From the NCBI GenBank assembly GCA_023458555.1, contig JAEWYS010000012.1, positions 1-44,632 of the forward strand: a DNA stretch of 44,632 nucleotides, read 5' to 3'. Origin of the DNA: Bacteroidota bacterium (GTDB taxonomy: Bacteria; Bacteroidota; Bacteroidia; Cytophagales; Cytophagaceae). A model generated the notes under the pieces. It worked only from the letters and a program-made list of their open reading frames with translations. It had not been told where the DNA came from and did not search any database. Shown here in pieces: positions 14,481 to 23,724 of the stretch; the stretch's first letter is position 1, and each line of letters starts with the position of its first letter. Both the position numbers and the translations under genes were made by a program.

Positions 14481-14846
14481 ATGGGAAACACATTCAGGAA
14501 ACCGGAAAAAGAAAAAAAGGCTTTTTTCCCCTTTGTAGAAGATTTGCTAAGGGCGGGAAAAGTATTTGATGAAGGATTGCCCGTAAAGCTCCTTCCTAAA
14601 ATTATTTTTCTTGCTGCGATTCTTATTTTCTATATAGGCAATACGCATTATGCGGAAAGAACGATACGAAAAATCGAAAAACTGAAAGCCCGGGTTGATG
14701 ATCTCAGAGCAGACTATACGACGCTGAAAGCAGAAGTAATGTATTCGAGCAAGCAGTCGGAAGTAGCTCGCAGAGTTGCAGCTATGGGGCTGGAAGAAAG
14801 TATGCAGGCACCATATAAAATATCTGTGCAAAAGGATGAATATTAA
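14481..14846 (+). CDS. ftsL: FtsL-like bitopic divisome protein
   Basis: This 121-residue protein has a cytoplasmic N-terminus of about 38 residues, one membrane helix (LLPKIIFLAAILIFYIGNTH) and a periplasmic coiled coil (IEKLKARVDDLRADYTTLKAE ... ). Sequence identity within FtsL is low, so the call rests on topology, size and position between rsmH and ftsI. FtsL joins FtsB and FtsQ to activate the FtsW-FtsI synthase. The ftsI start lies inside its last codons (11-base overlap), indicating translational coupling. Bacteroidota FtsL proteins often have this longer N-terminal tail. Confidence 0.8.
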   Translation: MGNTFRKPEKEKKAFFPFVEDLLRAGKVFDEGLPVKLLPKIIFLAAILIFYIGNTHYAERTIRKIEKLKARVDDLRADYTTLKAEVMYSSKQSEVARRVAAMGLEESMQAPYKISVQKDEY

Positions 14847-16941
14847 GAAGTCCATAGTGCTTCGCGCCAGACTGGCATTTTTATTCGTTTTTCTCTTTGC
14901 GATAGCGGTGGGACTAAAAATTGTTGCCATTCAGACGATTCAGGGAGAAAAATGGAGAAAAATTGCTCAGGAAAATCTGTTGCAGTACCGCAAGGTAAAA
15001 GCAACCAGAGGCAATATATATTCAGACAATGGAAGTCTTCTGGCTACCTCATTACCCTTTTATAAGCTGGCGATTGATCCTCAGATTCCCGACAAGGATG
15101 TATTTGAGGAAGGAATTGACTCGCTGAGCATATTGCTTGCCAGACATTTTAAGGATAAAACCTGGATTGAGTACAAAAGAAAAATCAATGATGCCAGAAA
15201 GCAAAAGAAGCAATATCTGGTGCTTAGCAGGAATCTGATAAATTATCATACTAAAAAGCAGATGTCCGAATGGCCTATATTCAGAGAAGGGCGACTGAAA
15301 GGCGGGGTGATTTTTGAAAAAGTGGATCAGCGGTTCAAGCCTTTTTCAGGACTGGCCTATCGTACTATTGGCTTTGTAAATGAGGATAATAAAGGAGCCG
15401 GATTGGAGTTTAGTTTTAATTCTCATCTGGCTGGTATGGATGGGGAAGCCTTGTTCCGGAAAATTGCGGGAGGTTCCTGGAAGCCTATGAATGATAATTC
15501 GGAGATCAATCCTAAGGAAGGCCTGGATATAGTGACTACGATTGATGTGAATATACAGGATGTGGCAGAAGCTTCTCTGGAAAGACACCTCCGTAAGCAT
15601 GATGCGGACTATGGGTGTCTGGTGCTTATGGAAGTTCAGACCGGACATATCAAGGCAATGGTTAATCTCAGCAAATTGCGCAACGGAAATTATGCGGAGA
15701 TATATAATTATGCAGTAGGAAATCAGGGACTGATTGAGCCGGGATCTACCTTCAAGCTGGCCTCTGTGATGGCTTTGTTTGAGGATTCCAAGATCCAGCC
15801 TGCTGATTCGGTTGATACCGGAGTGGGCGAATACGAGTTTTATGATCGTATCATGACGGATACCAAGCCAGGTGGGTATGGAAAAGTAACGGTAGCAGAG
15901 TCTTTTGAAAAGTCCTCAAATATCGGTATTTCAAAGCTGGTCAACGAACATTTCGGACTGGAGCCAAAGCGCTTTTATGAGTACCTGGAGGGGTTCGGAC
16001 TGACCAGGCCAATAGGTTTTCAGATGAGCGGAGAAGCGATACCTTATATTAAGACATCAATGGATAAAAGCTGGAGCGGTATCTCGCTGCCCTGGATGTC
16101 TATCGGGTATGAGCTTAAGCTCTCACCATTACATATTCTTACTTTTTACAATGGAGTGGCCAACGGCGGTAAGATGATTAAGCCGGTCATAGTAAAAGAA
16201 GTACGGAGAGCTGACAAGACAAAGGAACGGTATAAGATTGAAGTCATCAGAGAGCGTTTGTGCTCAGACCGGACTCTTTCGTATGTACGCTCAATGCTGG
16301 AAGGTGTAGTAGAAAACGGAACTGCCAGAAATATCAGCAATACAGCCTATAAGATTGCAGGAAAAACAGGAACGGCTCAGAAAGTTATAAATGGAAAATA
16401 TACCAAGAGCTATTATGCTTCTTTTGCCGGATACTTTCCTGCTGATCAGCCTAAGTACAGCTGTATTGTTGTGATTGACAATCCTAAAGGGTACAACCGC
16501 TATGGAAGCGATGTGGCTGCTCCCGTGTTTAAGGAAGTCGCGGATAAGGTTTTTTCAGCTGATTTGGATTTACATAGTCCGATTCTGGCTTCAGCAAACA
16601 ATGTGGCGGATGGTGTGTTTCCCGTCATTAAAGCCGGTATGCTTGATGATATGCGGTTGGTGTGCAATGAAATAGGAATCAGTAACCACGGGGAAAAGTT
16701 AAACGGAGATGAGTGGGCGGTAGCTCAGGTAAACAACAATTCGGTTTCCTGGAAAGAACGCAAACTGAATGTTGGTCTTGTTCCGGATGTAAAAGGGATG
16801 ACATTAAGAGATGCTATTTATATTCTGGAAAATTCAGGCTTTCGGGTCAGGCATGAAGGGCATGGCAGAGTCGTACATCAGTCAGTGGCTGCCGGCGGCA
16901 AAATCAATAAAGGTGAAATTATTTATCTGACACTGGATTAA
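14836..16941 (+). CDS. ftsI: FtsI/PBP3, septal peptidoglycan transpeptidase with PASTA domain
   Basis: This 701-residue class B penicillin-binding protein has an N-terminal membrane anchor (about 8-30) and a dimerisation/pedestal region starting KATRGNIYSDNGSLLATS. The transpeptidase domain has S-T-F-K at 304-307 (nucleophile S304), S-S-N at 360-362 and K-T-G-T at 510-513. A C-terminal PASTA domain lies at about 650-701 (LVPDVKGMTLRDAIYILENS ... GGKINKGEIIYL). It crosslinks septal murein with FtsW. A longer reading from 14776 is rejected because its extra residues read ftsL out of frame and the ATG at 14836 directly precedes a basic-then-hydrophobic anchor. The stop overlaps the murE start by one base (TAATG). 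The PASTA addition is common in this phylum. Confidence 0.95.
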   Translation: MNIKKSIVLRARLAFLFVFLFAIAVGLKIVAIQTIQGEKWRKIAQENLLQYRKVKATRGNIYSDNGSLLATSLPFYKLAIDPQIPDKDVFEEGIDSLSILLARHFKDKTWIEYKRKINDARKQKKQYLVLSRNLINYHTKKQMSEWPIFREGRLKGGVIFEKVDQRFKPFSGLAYRTIGFVNEDNKGAGLEFSFNSHLAGMDGEALFRKIAGGSWKPMNDNSEINPKEGLDIVTTIDVNIQDVAEASLERHLRKHDADYGCLVLMEVQTGHIKAMVNLSKLRNGNYAEIYNYAVGNQGLIEPGSTFKLASVMALFEDSKIQPADSVDTGVGEYEFYDRIMTDTKPGGYGKVTVAESFEKSSNIGISKLVNEHFGLEPKRFYEYLEGFGLTRPIGFQMSGEAIPYIKTSMDKSWSGISLPWMSIGYELKLSPLHILTFYNGVANGGKMIKPVIVKEVRRADKTKERYKIEVIRERLCSDRTLSYVRSMLEGVVENGTARNISNTAYKIAGKTGTAQKVINGKYTKSYYASFAGYFPADQPKYSCIVVIDNPKGYNRYGSDVAAPVFKEVADKVFSADLDLHSPILASANNVADGVFPVIKAGMLDDMRLVCNEIGISNHGEKLNGDEWAVAQVNNNSVSWKERKLNVGLVPDVKGMTLRDAIYILENSGFRVRHEGHGRVVHQSVAAGGKINKGEIIYLTLD

Positions 16942-18404
16942 TGAAGCTGTTAAAAGACATATTGTATAAAATCTCTCTGAGAGCGGTTTCCGGCGGCACG
17001 GATCTGCCCGTTGCCTCCATACAGTTCGACTCCCGTAAAGTAGAAGAGGGATGTTTGTTTGTGGCAGTCAGAGGAGTGCAGGCCGACGGACATCAGTTTA
17101 TAGATAAAGCAATTGCTTCCGGAGCCACAGCAATCATGTGCGAGATCCTGCCTGATGTATTCACGGAAGGTATTACCTATATTGAAGTCGCGGATACCGG
17201 ACTGGCAATGGGTATTGCGGCTGCAAACTTTTATGAAAACCCTTCTGCGAAGCTAAAGCTGGTAGGTGTTACCGGAACGAATGGCAAGACTACCTGTGTC
17301 ACTCTTCTGTTCAATCTTTTCAGAGCGCTGGGTTACAATACTGGTTTGCTGTCAACTGTAGAGAATAAAATCAATGATCAGATCATACCGGCTACGCACA
17401 CTACTCCGGATGCAGTGAGTCTGAACGCTCTGCTCAGAAATATGCTGGAGCAGGGATGTACACATTGTTTTATGGAGGTAAGCTCGCACGCTGTAGTACA
17501 GCAGCGGATTGCCGGTTTGCAGTTTGCCGGAGCTGTATTTACGAATATTACACACGATCACCTGGACTATCATGGTACGTTTGACGAGTATATCCGGGCA
17601 AAAAAGATGTTTTTTGATGGCTTGTCTTCCAAAGCATTTGCATTGAGCAATGCGGATGATAAGCGTGGTACAGTCATGTTGCAGAATACTGCAGCAGCGA
17701 GAAACTACTTTAGCCTTAAAACCATAACGGAGTTTAAAGCCCGGATGCTGACAAACAGCTTTCAGGGTATTGAGCTGGATATTGAAGGGAGGGATGTGTG
17801 GTTCAGGCTAACCGGTAGCTTTAATGCCTACAATCTGATGGCGGTATATGGAGCAGCGGTATTGCTTGGAGAAGACAGAGAAGTGGTGCTTACTGCGCTT
17901 TCCAGCCTTGATGGAGCACGGGGGCGCTTTGATCAGGTTGTTTCCCCGTCAGGTATTACAGCCATTATTGATTATGCACATACGCCTGATGCCCTGGAAA
18001 ATGTGCTCAATACAATAGCAGATATACGGAATGGTAACGAACAGCTGATCACTGTAGTGGGATGTGGCGGAAACAGGGATGCGGCCAAGCGCCCGCTGAT
18101 GGGAGGCATAGCGGCAAGATTAAGTGATAAGGTATTGCTTACATCCGACAATCCGCGGAATGAAGATCCTCAGGATATCCTTGCTCAGATGAAGGAAGGG
18201 ATCTCTGTCAGCGAACAGAAAAAAGCGCTTACCATTGCAGATCGTAAAGAAGCTATTCGTACCGCGGTCATGCTGGCTCAAAAAGGCGATATCATTCTGA
18301 TTGCCGGTAAAGGCCATGAAACCTATCAGGAAATTCAGGGAATTAAGCATCCCTTTGATGATAAAAAAATTGTTTTGGAACTATTTAATGCTCAGGAGAA
18401 ATAA
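16941..18404 (+). CDS. murE: UDP-MurNAc-tripeptide synthetase MurE (meso-DAP type)
   Basis: This 487-residue Mur ligase has the P-loop TGTNGKTT at 111-118, the carbamylated-lysine region, the ITHDHLDYHGT block near 203-213 and D-N-P-R at 403-406. In the MurE family DNPR marks specificity for meso-diaminopimelate rather than lysine, so the murein should be DAP-type. MurE adds the third residue to UDP-MurNAc-L-Ala-D-Glu in the cytoplasm, using ATP. Its start overlaps the ftsI stop, and only two bases separate its stop from the next ATG. Length is normal. murF, the usual next gene in many bacteria, is replaced here by a small four-helix-bundle gene. Confidence 0.96.
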   Translation: MKLLKDILYKISLRAVSGGTDLPVASIQFDSRKVEEGCLFVAVRGVQADGHQFIDKAIASGATAIMCEILPDVFTEGITYIEVADTGLAMGIAAANFYENPSAKLKLVGVTGTNGKTTCVTLLFNLFRALGYNTGLLSTVENKINDQIIPATHTTPDAVSLNALLRNMLEQGCTHCFMEVSSHAVVQQRIAGLQFAGAVFTNITHDHLDYHGTFDEYIRAKKMFFDGLSSKAFALSNADDKRGTVMLQNTAAARNYFSLKTITEFKARMLTNSFQGIELDIEGRDVWFRLTGSFNAYNLMAVYGAAVLLGEDREVVLTALSSLDGARGRFDQVVSPSGITAIIDYAHTPDALENVLNTIADIRNGNEQLITVVGCGGNRDAAKRPLMGGIAARLSDKVLLTSDNPRNEDPQDILAQMKEGISVSEQKKALTIADRKEAIRTAVMLAQKGDIILIAGKGHETYQEIQGIKHPFDDKKIVLELFNAQEK

Positions 18405-18406
18405 CC

Positions 18407-18850
18407 ATGAGATCAGATAAAAGAAAGAGATTAAATCTGGGTTTGTTGGTCGATAAACCTTTTCCGCATCCGACACAAAAAGACAGCAAAGGCATTATAA
18501 GCCTGAGTTTCGAACTCACCGATGCGGTATATGAAATATACTGCTCGTTGCTTACCGGGAAAGATTCCCGTCTGGGGGATCGGGCGCTGACGGCTTCCCA
18601 CCGGATCCGGAAAAGACTGGAAACAGCTTTCGTGACCAAAATAAAAGCAGAGTATCAGGAAAGCATGGAGCTGGCTATGGATGCAGTGGTGGAAACACGT
18701 TTCTGGCTTAAGGAAATTCAGATGCGCTATGATGCAAGCGATTGTTGTGATGAAGCAGCTGAAAGAGCGAATGAGCTGATCGCAGTGCTCAGCTACATTT
18801 CCGAAAGCATTACCAAAAAGACCAAAGTGGATTACGTTACTTTAAACTAG
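18407..18850 (+). CDS. Four-helix-bundle protein (23S IVS-like family) inside the dcw cluster
   Basis: This 147-residue, all-helical, soluble protein contains SLSFELTDAVYEIYCSLL, RALTASHRIRKRLETA, YQESMELAMDAVVETRFWLK and a last helix, AERANELIAVLSYISESITK. The order and spacing match the four-helix-bundle family first seen in 23S rRNA intervening sequences, found as pentameric proteins of unclear role. Here it sits between murE and mraY with gaps of 2 and 7 bases, so it is transcribed with the wall genes. No rRNA or intervening sequence is near. Its role is unknown; constant linkage in relatives would suggest a division or envelope function. Confidence 0.7.
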   Translation: MRSDKRKRLNLGLLVDKPFPHPTQKDSKGIISLSFELTDAVYEIYCSLLTGKDSRLGDRALTASHRIRKRLETAFVTKIKAEYQESMELAMDAVVETRFWLKEIQMRYDASDCCDEAAERANELIAVLSYISESITKKTKVDYVTLN

Positions 18851-18857
18851 GTTAGCA

Positions 18858-20072
18858 ATGCTATATTACCTGTTTGAATTTCTTGAAGATAAGTTTGACC
18901 TGATCGGGGCGGGGGTATTTCAGTACATCTCTTTCAGAGCCGGTGCCGCAATGATCTTGTCATTGCTGATAGCGCTGATCTATGGCAAAAAGATGATCCG
19001 TTTTCTGCGGGTAAAGCAGATCGGAGAGTCTGTGCGTGATCTGGGGCTCGAAGGGCAGATGCAGAAAAAGGGAACACCGACCATGGGCGGACTGCTTATT
19101 ATTCTGTGTGTGCTTCTTCCGACTGTATTGCTGGCTCAGATACATAATGTATATATTCTGCTGATGCTCCTTTCAACCATATGGCTTGGAATGATCGGTT
19201 TTCTGGATGATTATATCAAAGTCTTCAGAAAGAACAAGGAAGGACTGGCTGGTCGTTTCAAAATTGTCGGGCAAATCGGACTCGGACTGATTGTAGGTCT
19301 CGTTCTGTATTTCAATGATGATGTACGGATCAGGGAGTATCTGGAGCCATCTACAGAGACTGCGACTGAAATTTCTGTCTCCACGGAATATGTGGATACT
19401 CAGTCGTTAAAGACAACGATCCCTTTTTTCAAAGGCAATGAGCTGGATTATGAAAATCTGTTCGGTTTTGCCGGAGAAGACTGGGTATGGATACCTTACG
19501 TGCTCCTTGTTATTCTGGTGATTACGGCAGTTTCTAACGGCGCAAACATGACGGATGGCCTGGACGGTCTGGCAGCCGGTGTTTCCGCGATTATAGTCTT
19601 TACGCTTGCTGTATTTACCTATGTTTCCGGTAACGCGGTCTTTGCCAAGTATCTCAATATTATGTTTATTCCTGACTCCGGAGAGCTGGTTATATTCTGT
19701 GCAGCCTTGCTGGGAGCCTGTATCGGCTTCCTGTGGTTCAACTCTTTTCCTGCTCAGGTTTTTATGGGAGATACAGGTAGTCTGACTCTCGGAGGGCTGA
19801 TTGCCGTACTTTCCCTTACTATTCGCAAGGAGTTGCTTATTCCTGTTCTGTGCGGAATATTTCTGATCGAGAATCTCTCCGTCATGCTGCAGGTTTTTTA
19901 TTTCAAATATACCAAACGAAAATACGGAGAAGGCCGCAGAATATTTAAGATGGCGCCTCTGCATCATCATTATCAGAAATCGGGCTTTTCTGAAGTAAAG
20001 ATCGTTTCCAGATTCTGGATAGTCGGGATATTGCTGGCTTTGTTTACACTGGCTACATTAAAACTTCGATAA
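18858..20072 (+). CDS. mraY: MraY, phospho-MurNAc-pentapeptide translocase
   Basis: This 404-residue, about ten-helix membrane enzyme attaches phospho-MurNAc-pentapeptide to undecaprenyl phosphate, giving lipid I. The diagnostic motifs are all present: KKGTPTMGGLLI near 70-81, GFLDDYIKV (Mg-binding Asp pair), NGANMTDGLDGLAAG, FMGDTGSLTLGG and MAPLHHHYQKSG. An enlarged hydrophilic loop (about residues 156-205, rich in T, E and D) makes it longer than the roughly 360 residues of E. coli; this is normal for Bacteroidota. It follows the four-helix-bundle gene by 7 bases and precedes murD by 10. Confidence 0.97.
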   Translation: MLYYLFEFLEDKFDLIGAGVFQYISFRAGAAMILSLLIALIYGKKMIRFLRVKQIGESVRDLGLEGQMQKKGTPTMGGLLIILCVLLPTVLLAQIHNVYILLMLLSTIWLGMIGFLDDYIKVFRKNKEGLAGRFKIVGQIGLGLIVGLVLYFNDDVRIREYLEPSTETATEISVSTEYVDTQSLKTTIPFFKGNELDYENLFGFAGEDWVWIPYVLLVILVITAVSNGANMTDGLDGLAAGVSAIIVFTLAVFTYVSGNAVFAKYLNIMFIPDSGELVIFCAALLGACIGFLWFNSFPAQVFMGDTGSLTLGGLIAVLSLTIRKELLIPVLCGIFLIENLSVMLQVFYFKYTKRKYGEGRRIFKMAPLHHHYQKSGFSEVKIVSRFWIVGILLALFTLATLKLR

Positions 20073-20082
20073 TAACGAAATA

Positions 20083-21438
20083 ATGGGTAAACGCATAACC
20101 ATACTCGGAGCTGCCGAAAGCGGAACAGGAGCCGCTATGCTTGCGCATAGCAGGGGAGAGGATGTTTTTGTATCCGATTATGGAACTATTGCCCCCAACT
20201 ATGAAAAAGAATTACTTAATCTATCTGTACAATTTGAACAAGGAGGGCATAATGAAAATCATATTCTAAATTCTGAACTGATTATTAAAAGTCCCGGGAT
20301 TTCTGAAAGTACGCCGATTATGAAAAAGATACGGCAGGCAGGAATCCCGGTTGTTTCAGAAATTGAATATGCCGCTCAGTACTCCAGAGCCAGATTTATT
20401 GCTATAACCGGAAGTAACGGCAAGACGACCACAACACTGCTAACCTGGCATTTGCTGAAAAAGCTCGGCCTTAATGTCGGATTGGCAGGCAATATCGGTG
20501 ACAGCCTTGCCCGACAGGTTATAGAAGACAAATACGATTATTATGTACTGGAGCTTAGCAGCTTTCAGCTGGATGATATGGCTGATTTTAGAGCAGATAT
20601 TGCTGTATTACTGAATATTACTCCGGATCATCTGGACAGATACGATTACAAATTCGAAAATTACATTTATTCGAAGTTTCGTATTACCAATAATATGGCC
20701 AGCGGCAATTACTTTATCTACAATGCGGACGATAAGGTGATCGAAAAGTATTTAGGTAAAGTGCATGCTACTGCTGTTGGACTTTCTCTTTCTCAACAGA
20801 AACGCTTTGGTGCATTTGTCCGGAACGATAAGTTGTCTTTCGCTCTGAACCACAGCTTTGAAATTCCGGTGACATCTGTTCCGGTCAGAGGTAAGCACAA
20901 TCAGATCAATGCGATGGCAGCGATCTCTGTGGCTTCCTTGCTTGGGTTTGATGAAAGCAGATTTGAAGAAGCCATGTCTGATTTTGAGAATGCTCCGCAC
21001 AGGCTGGAATTTTCAGGTATGTTACATGGAGTAGAATATATCAATGACTCCAAAGCAACCAATGTGGATGCTGTCTGGTATGCGCTGGATAGCTGTATCA
21101 GGCCGGTAGTCTGGATAGCCGGGGGAATTGATAAAGGGAATGAATATTCCGTATTGCAGGAACTGGTAAAAGCAAAAGTAAAGGCATTGATATGTCTTGG
21201 TCTGGATAATACACCTTTGCATGAAGCTTTTGAAGGACTAGTTTCAACGATTGCTGATGCTACAAGTATGGAGCAGGCTTTAAAACTGGCAACCGATTAT
21301 GCAGAGTCGGGAGATATGGTATTGCTTTCACCGGCATGTGCCAGCTTTGACTTATTCAAAAACTACATAGATCGGGGCGATCAGTTTAAATCCGTTGTCA
21401 ATCGATTAATTAAAGAAACAAACGATACTACCCTATGA
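20083..21438 (+). CDS. murD: UDP-MurNAc-L-alanine:D-glutamate ligase MurD
   Basis: This 451-residue Mur ligase starts with a Rossmann-like ITILGAAESGTGAA and carries the ATP P-loop ITGSNGKTTTTLL at about 107-119. It also has LLNITPDHLDRY, the INDSKATNVDA block typical of MurD, and a late LLSPACASFDLFKNYIDRGD. It adds D-glutamate to UDP-MurNAc-L-Ala in the cytoplasm. The stop overlaps the ftsW start by four bases (ATGA), so the two are translationally coupled. Size and motifs are normal. Confidence 0.96.
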   Translation: MGKRITILGAAESGTGAAMLAHSRGEDVFVSDYGTIAPNYEKELLNLSVQFEQGGHNENHILNSELIIKSPGISESTPIMKKIRQAGIPVVSEIEYAAQYSRARFIAITGSNGKTTTTLLTWHLLKKLGLNVGLAGNIGDSLARQVIEDKYDYYVLELSSFQLDDMADFRADIAVLLNITPDHLDRYDYKFENYIYSKFRITNNMASGNYFIYNADDKVIEKYLGKVHATAVGLSLSQQKRFGAFVRNDKLSFALNHSFEIPVTSVPVRGKHNQINAMAAISVASLLGFDESRFEEAMSDFENAPHRLEFSGMLHGVEYINDSKATNVDAVWYALDSCIRPVVWIAGGIDKGNEYSVLQELVKAKVKALICLGLDNTPLHEAFEGLVSTIADATSMEQALKLATDYAESGDMVLLSPACASFDLFKNYIDRGDQFKSVVNRLIKETNDTTL

Positions 21439-22574
21439 ATGCTTTGAAGATTTGGGGAGCTAAAAACCTGCAGGGAGATCCGGTGATCTGGGCGATCATA
21501 TTCGCTTTTTCCCTGTTAAGTATCGCGGTGGTGTACAGCGCTATCGGTTCACTGGCGTATAAGATGATGGCCGGTGATACAGAGTACTACCTTATGAAGC
21601 ACTCCATGCTGGTATTTCTCAGTCTTACCATGATGTGGCTGGCTCACAAGATCGATTATCGCTATTACTCGCGAATCAGTCAGTTTGCCCTGTTTATTTC
21701 TATTCCGTTGTTGGTATATACCTATTACAACGGAGTTCAGATGAACGATGCCAACCGCTGGATTACAATTCCGATTATCGGGCAGTCATTCCAGCCTTCG
21801 GATTTTGCCAAGCTGGCGCTGATTACCAATCTTGCCAGTATGCTTGCCAAAAGGCAAAACAATATTGATGATTTTAAGGAATCTTTTATACCAGTCGTGT
21901 TATGGTGCGGAATTATTTGCGGTCTGATTGCGCTTGCAAACTTTTCGACTGCTGTGATTCTCTTCAGCACATGTATGCTGTTGATGTTTATTGGGAGAGT
22001 ACCTGTCAAATACCTGATGATGCTGGTATTGGTCGGTGTTCTTGCAGGTGGGTTGGGATTGATGTTCGGACAGCGTCTGGAAACAACGATAAGCCGTTTT
22101 GAAAGCTTCTTTATCAGCGAAGAGATCCCTTTTCAGGCAGAGCAGTCCTATATCGCCATAGCAACCGGAGGGGTGTTGGGAAAAGGTCCTGGTAATAGTG
22201 ACCAGCGTAATTTTCTGCCTCATTCATACTCCGATTTTATTTATTCCATAATTATTGAAGAGTATGGCATAATCGGTGGTCTGGCAGTGCTGTTTTTGTA
22301 TCTGGCGCTGTTGTATCGGGGAGTAGTTACAACAGCGAGAAGCGATCGGGCCTTTGGAGGGCTGCTGTCAGCCGGGCTTACCTTTAGTCTTGTACTTCAG
22401 GCAATGATCAATATGGGAGTAGCAGTCGGTCTGGGACCGATTACCGGACAGCCGTTGCCATTGCTTAGCATGGGAGGTACTTCGCTGCTGTTTACCGGGA
22501 TTTCGCTGGGTATCATATTAAGTGTAAGCAGAGGGGAAGTCTCTGAAAATTATAATGCTCCTAAACAATCATAA
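21435..22574 (+). CDS. ftsW: FtsW, SEDS-family septal glycan polymerase
   Basis: This 379-residue protein has about ten membrane helices. SEDS signatures include RWITIPIIGQSFQPSDFAKL near 110-130, the long outside loop with LPHSYSDFIYSIIIEEYGI (essential acidic region) and PITGQPLPLLSMGGTSL near the end. FtsW polymerises lipid II into glycan strands at the septum together with FtsI. The position between murD and murG supports FtsW rather than RodA. It overlaps murD by four bases and is followed by murG after 3 bases. Confidence 0.95.
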   Translation: MNALKIWGAKNLQGDPVIWAIIFAFSLLSIAVVYSAIGSLAYKMMAGDTEYYLMKHSMLVFLSLTMMWLAHKIDYRYYSRISQFALFISIPLLVYTYYNGVQMNDANRWITIPIIGQSFQPSDFAKLALITNLASMLAKRQNNIDDFKESFIPVVLWCGIICGLIALANFSTAVILFSTCMLLMFIGRVPVKYLMMLVLVGVLAGGLGLMFGQRLETTISRFESFFISEEIPFQAEQSYIAIATGGVLGKGPGNSDQRNFLPHSYSDFIYSIIIEEYGIIGGLAVLFLYLALLYRGVVTTARSDRAFGGLLSAGLTFSLVLQAMINMGVAVGLGPITGQPLPLLSMGGTSLLFTGISLGIILSVSRGEVSENYNAPKQS

Positions 22575-22577
22575 AGG

Positions 22578-23693
22578 ATGGCAGAAAGCAATCAATACAA
22601 GGTGGTAATAAGCGGTGGCGGGACCGGAGGTCATATATATCCGGCCATTGCCATCGCCAATGCATTGAAAGAACTGATGCCCGGTACGGAAATTCTTTTT
22701 GTTGGCGCACAGGGACGCATGGAGATGGAGAAAGTTCCGGCAGCCGGATATAAAATAGAAGGCTTGTGGATCAGTGGTATTCAACGAAGACTGACAATGG
22801 ATAATTTGCTTTTTCCGGTTAAAGTGCTGAGCAGCTACCGGAGAGCAAAGCAGCTTATCAGGGAGTTTAAGCCGGATATAGCCATAGGAGTAGGCGGGTA
22901 TGCCAGTTTTCCTTTATTGTTCGCAGCCTCCCGTATGGGAATCCCCACGCTGATCCAGGAGCAGAATGGATATGCAGGAGTAGCCAATAAGTTTCTGGCT
23001 TCAAAAGCGGAGAAAATATGCGTTGCTTATGAAGGAATGGAAAAGTTTTTTCCTGCCGATAAGCTCGTTCTTACCGGCAATCCGGTGAGGAAAGACATTG
23101 TTTCAGTTGATGCCAGAAGGCAGCAGGCATACGAGCACTTTGGGCTGGATGCACAGAAGAAGACCCTGCTGGTGATCGGAGGAAGTCTTGGTGCACGAAC
23201 AATCAACGAAAGCATTGATCAGGGACTTGAACGTATCGAGCAGGAAAATATACAGGTATTGTGGCAGACAGGGAAATGGTATATAAATCAGGCCAGAAAA
23301 AGAGCAGAAGCCTTTAAGAATGTCAATGTCTTCGATTTTATCTATGAAATGGACCTGGCATATGCTGCTGCTGATATTGTAATTTCCAGAGCAGGTGCTC
23401 TGTCTATATCAGAGCTTTCACTGGTCGGGAAGCCAGCCATTTTGGTGCCATCACCAAATGTGGCCGAAGATCATCAGACCAAAAATGCCATGGCTCTGGT
23501 GCAAAAGGAGGCTGCGATTCTTGTAAAAGACGAAGCTGCGAGAGAACATCTGATAGAAGGAGCTATGACATTGCTTAATGATGCGAAGCAGCAGGAACGT
23601 TTGGGAAAAAATATCCGAACATTAGGTCGTCCGGATGCAGCTATGGAAATAGCCGGGCTGGTTCAGGAAACGATCCGGAATAAAAAGAAATAA
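22578..23693 (+). CDS. murG: MurG, lipid II synthase (GT28 glycosyltransferase)
   Basis: This 371-residue, peripheral membrane GT-B enzyme adds GlcNAc from UDP-GlcNAc to lipid I. It shows the N-terminal ISGGGTGGHIYPAIAIANAL glycine loop at about 11-30, GVGGYASFP, GNPVRKDI, VIGGSLGAR and the donor-site SRAGALSISEL with EDHQTKNA. All are classic MurG motifs. The start ATG 22578 comes 3 bases after ftsW, and a 31-base gap precedes murC. Length is normal. Confidence 0.97.
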   Translation: MAESNQYKVVISGGGTGGHIYPAIAIANALKELMPGTEILFVGAQGRMEMEKVPAAGYKIEGLWISGIQRRLTMDNLLFPVKVLSSYRRAKQLIREFKPDIAIGVGGYASFPLLFAASRMGIPTLIQEQNGYAGVANKFLASKAEKICVAYEGMEKFFPADKLVLTGNPVRKDIVSVDARRQQAYEHFGLDAQKKTLLVIGGSLGARTINESIDQGLERIEQENIQVLWQTGKWYINQARKRAEAFKNVNVFDFIYEMDLAYAAADIVISRAGALSISELSLVGKPAILVPSPNVAEDHQTKNAMALVQKEAAILVKDEAAREHLIEGAMTLLNDAKQQERLGKNIRTLGRPDAAMEIAGLVQETIRNKKK

Positions 23694-23724
23694 CAATTGA
23701 GATAAAGATATAGGTATTAAAAGA

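Noticed and set aside
19407..19970. Antisense ORF (187 codons) inside mraY
   Set aside because: Fully opposite to conserved mraY motifs, with no signal or domain.
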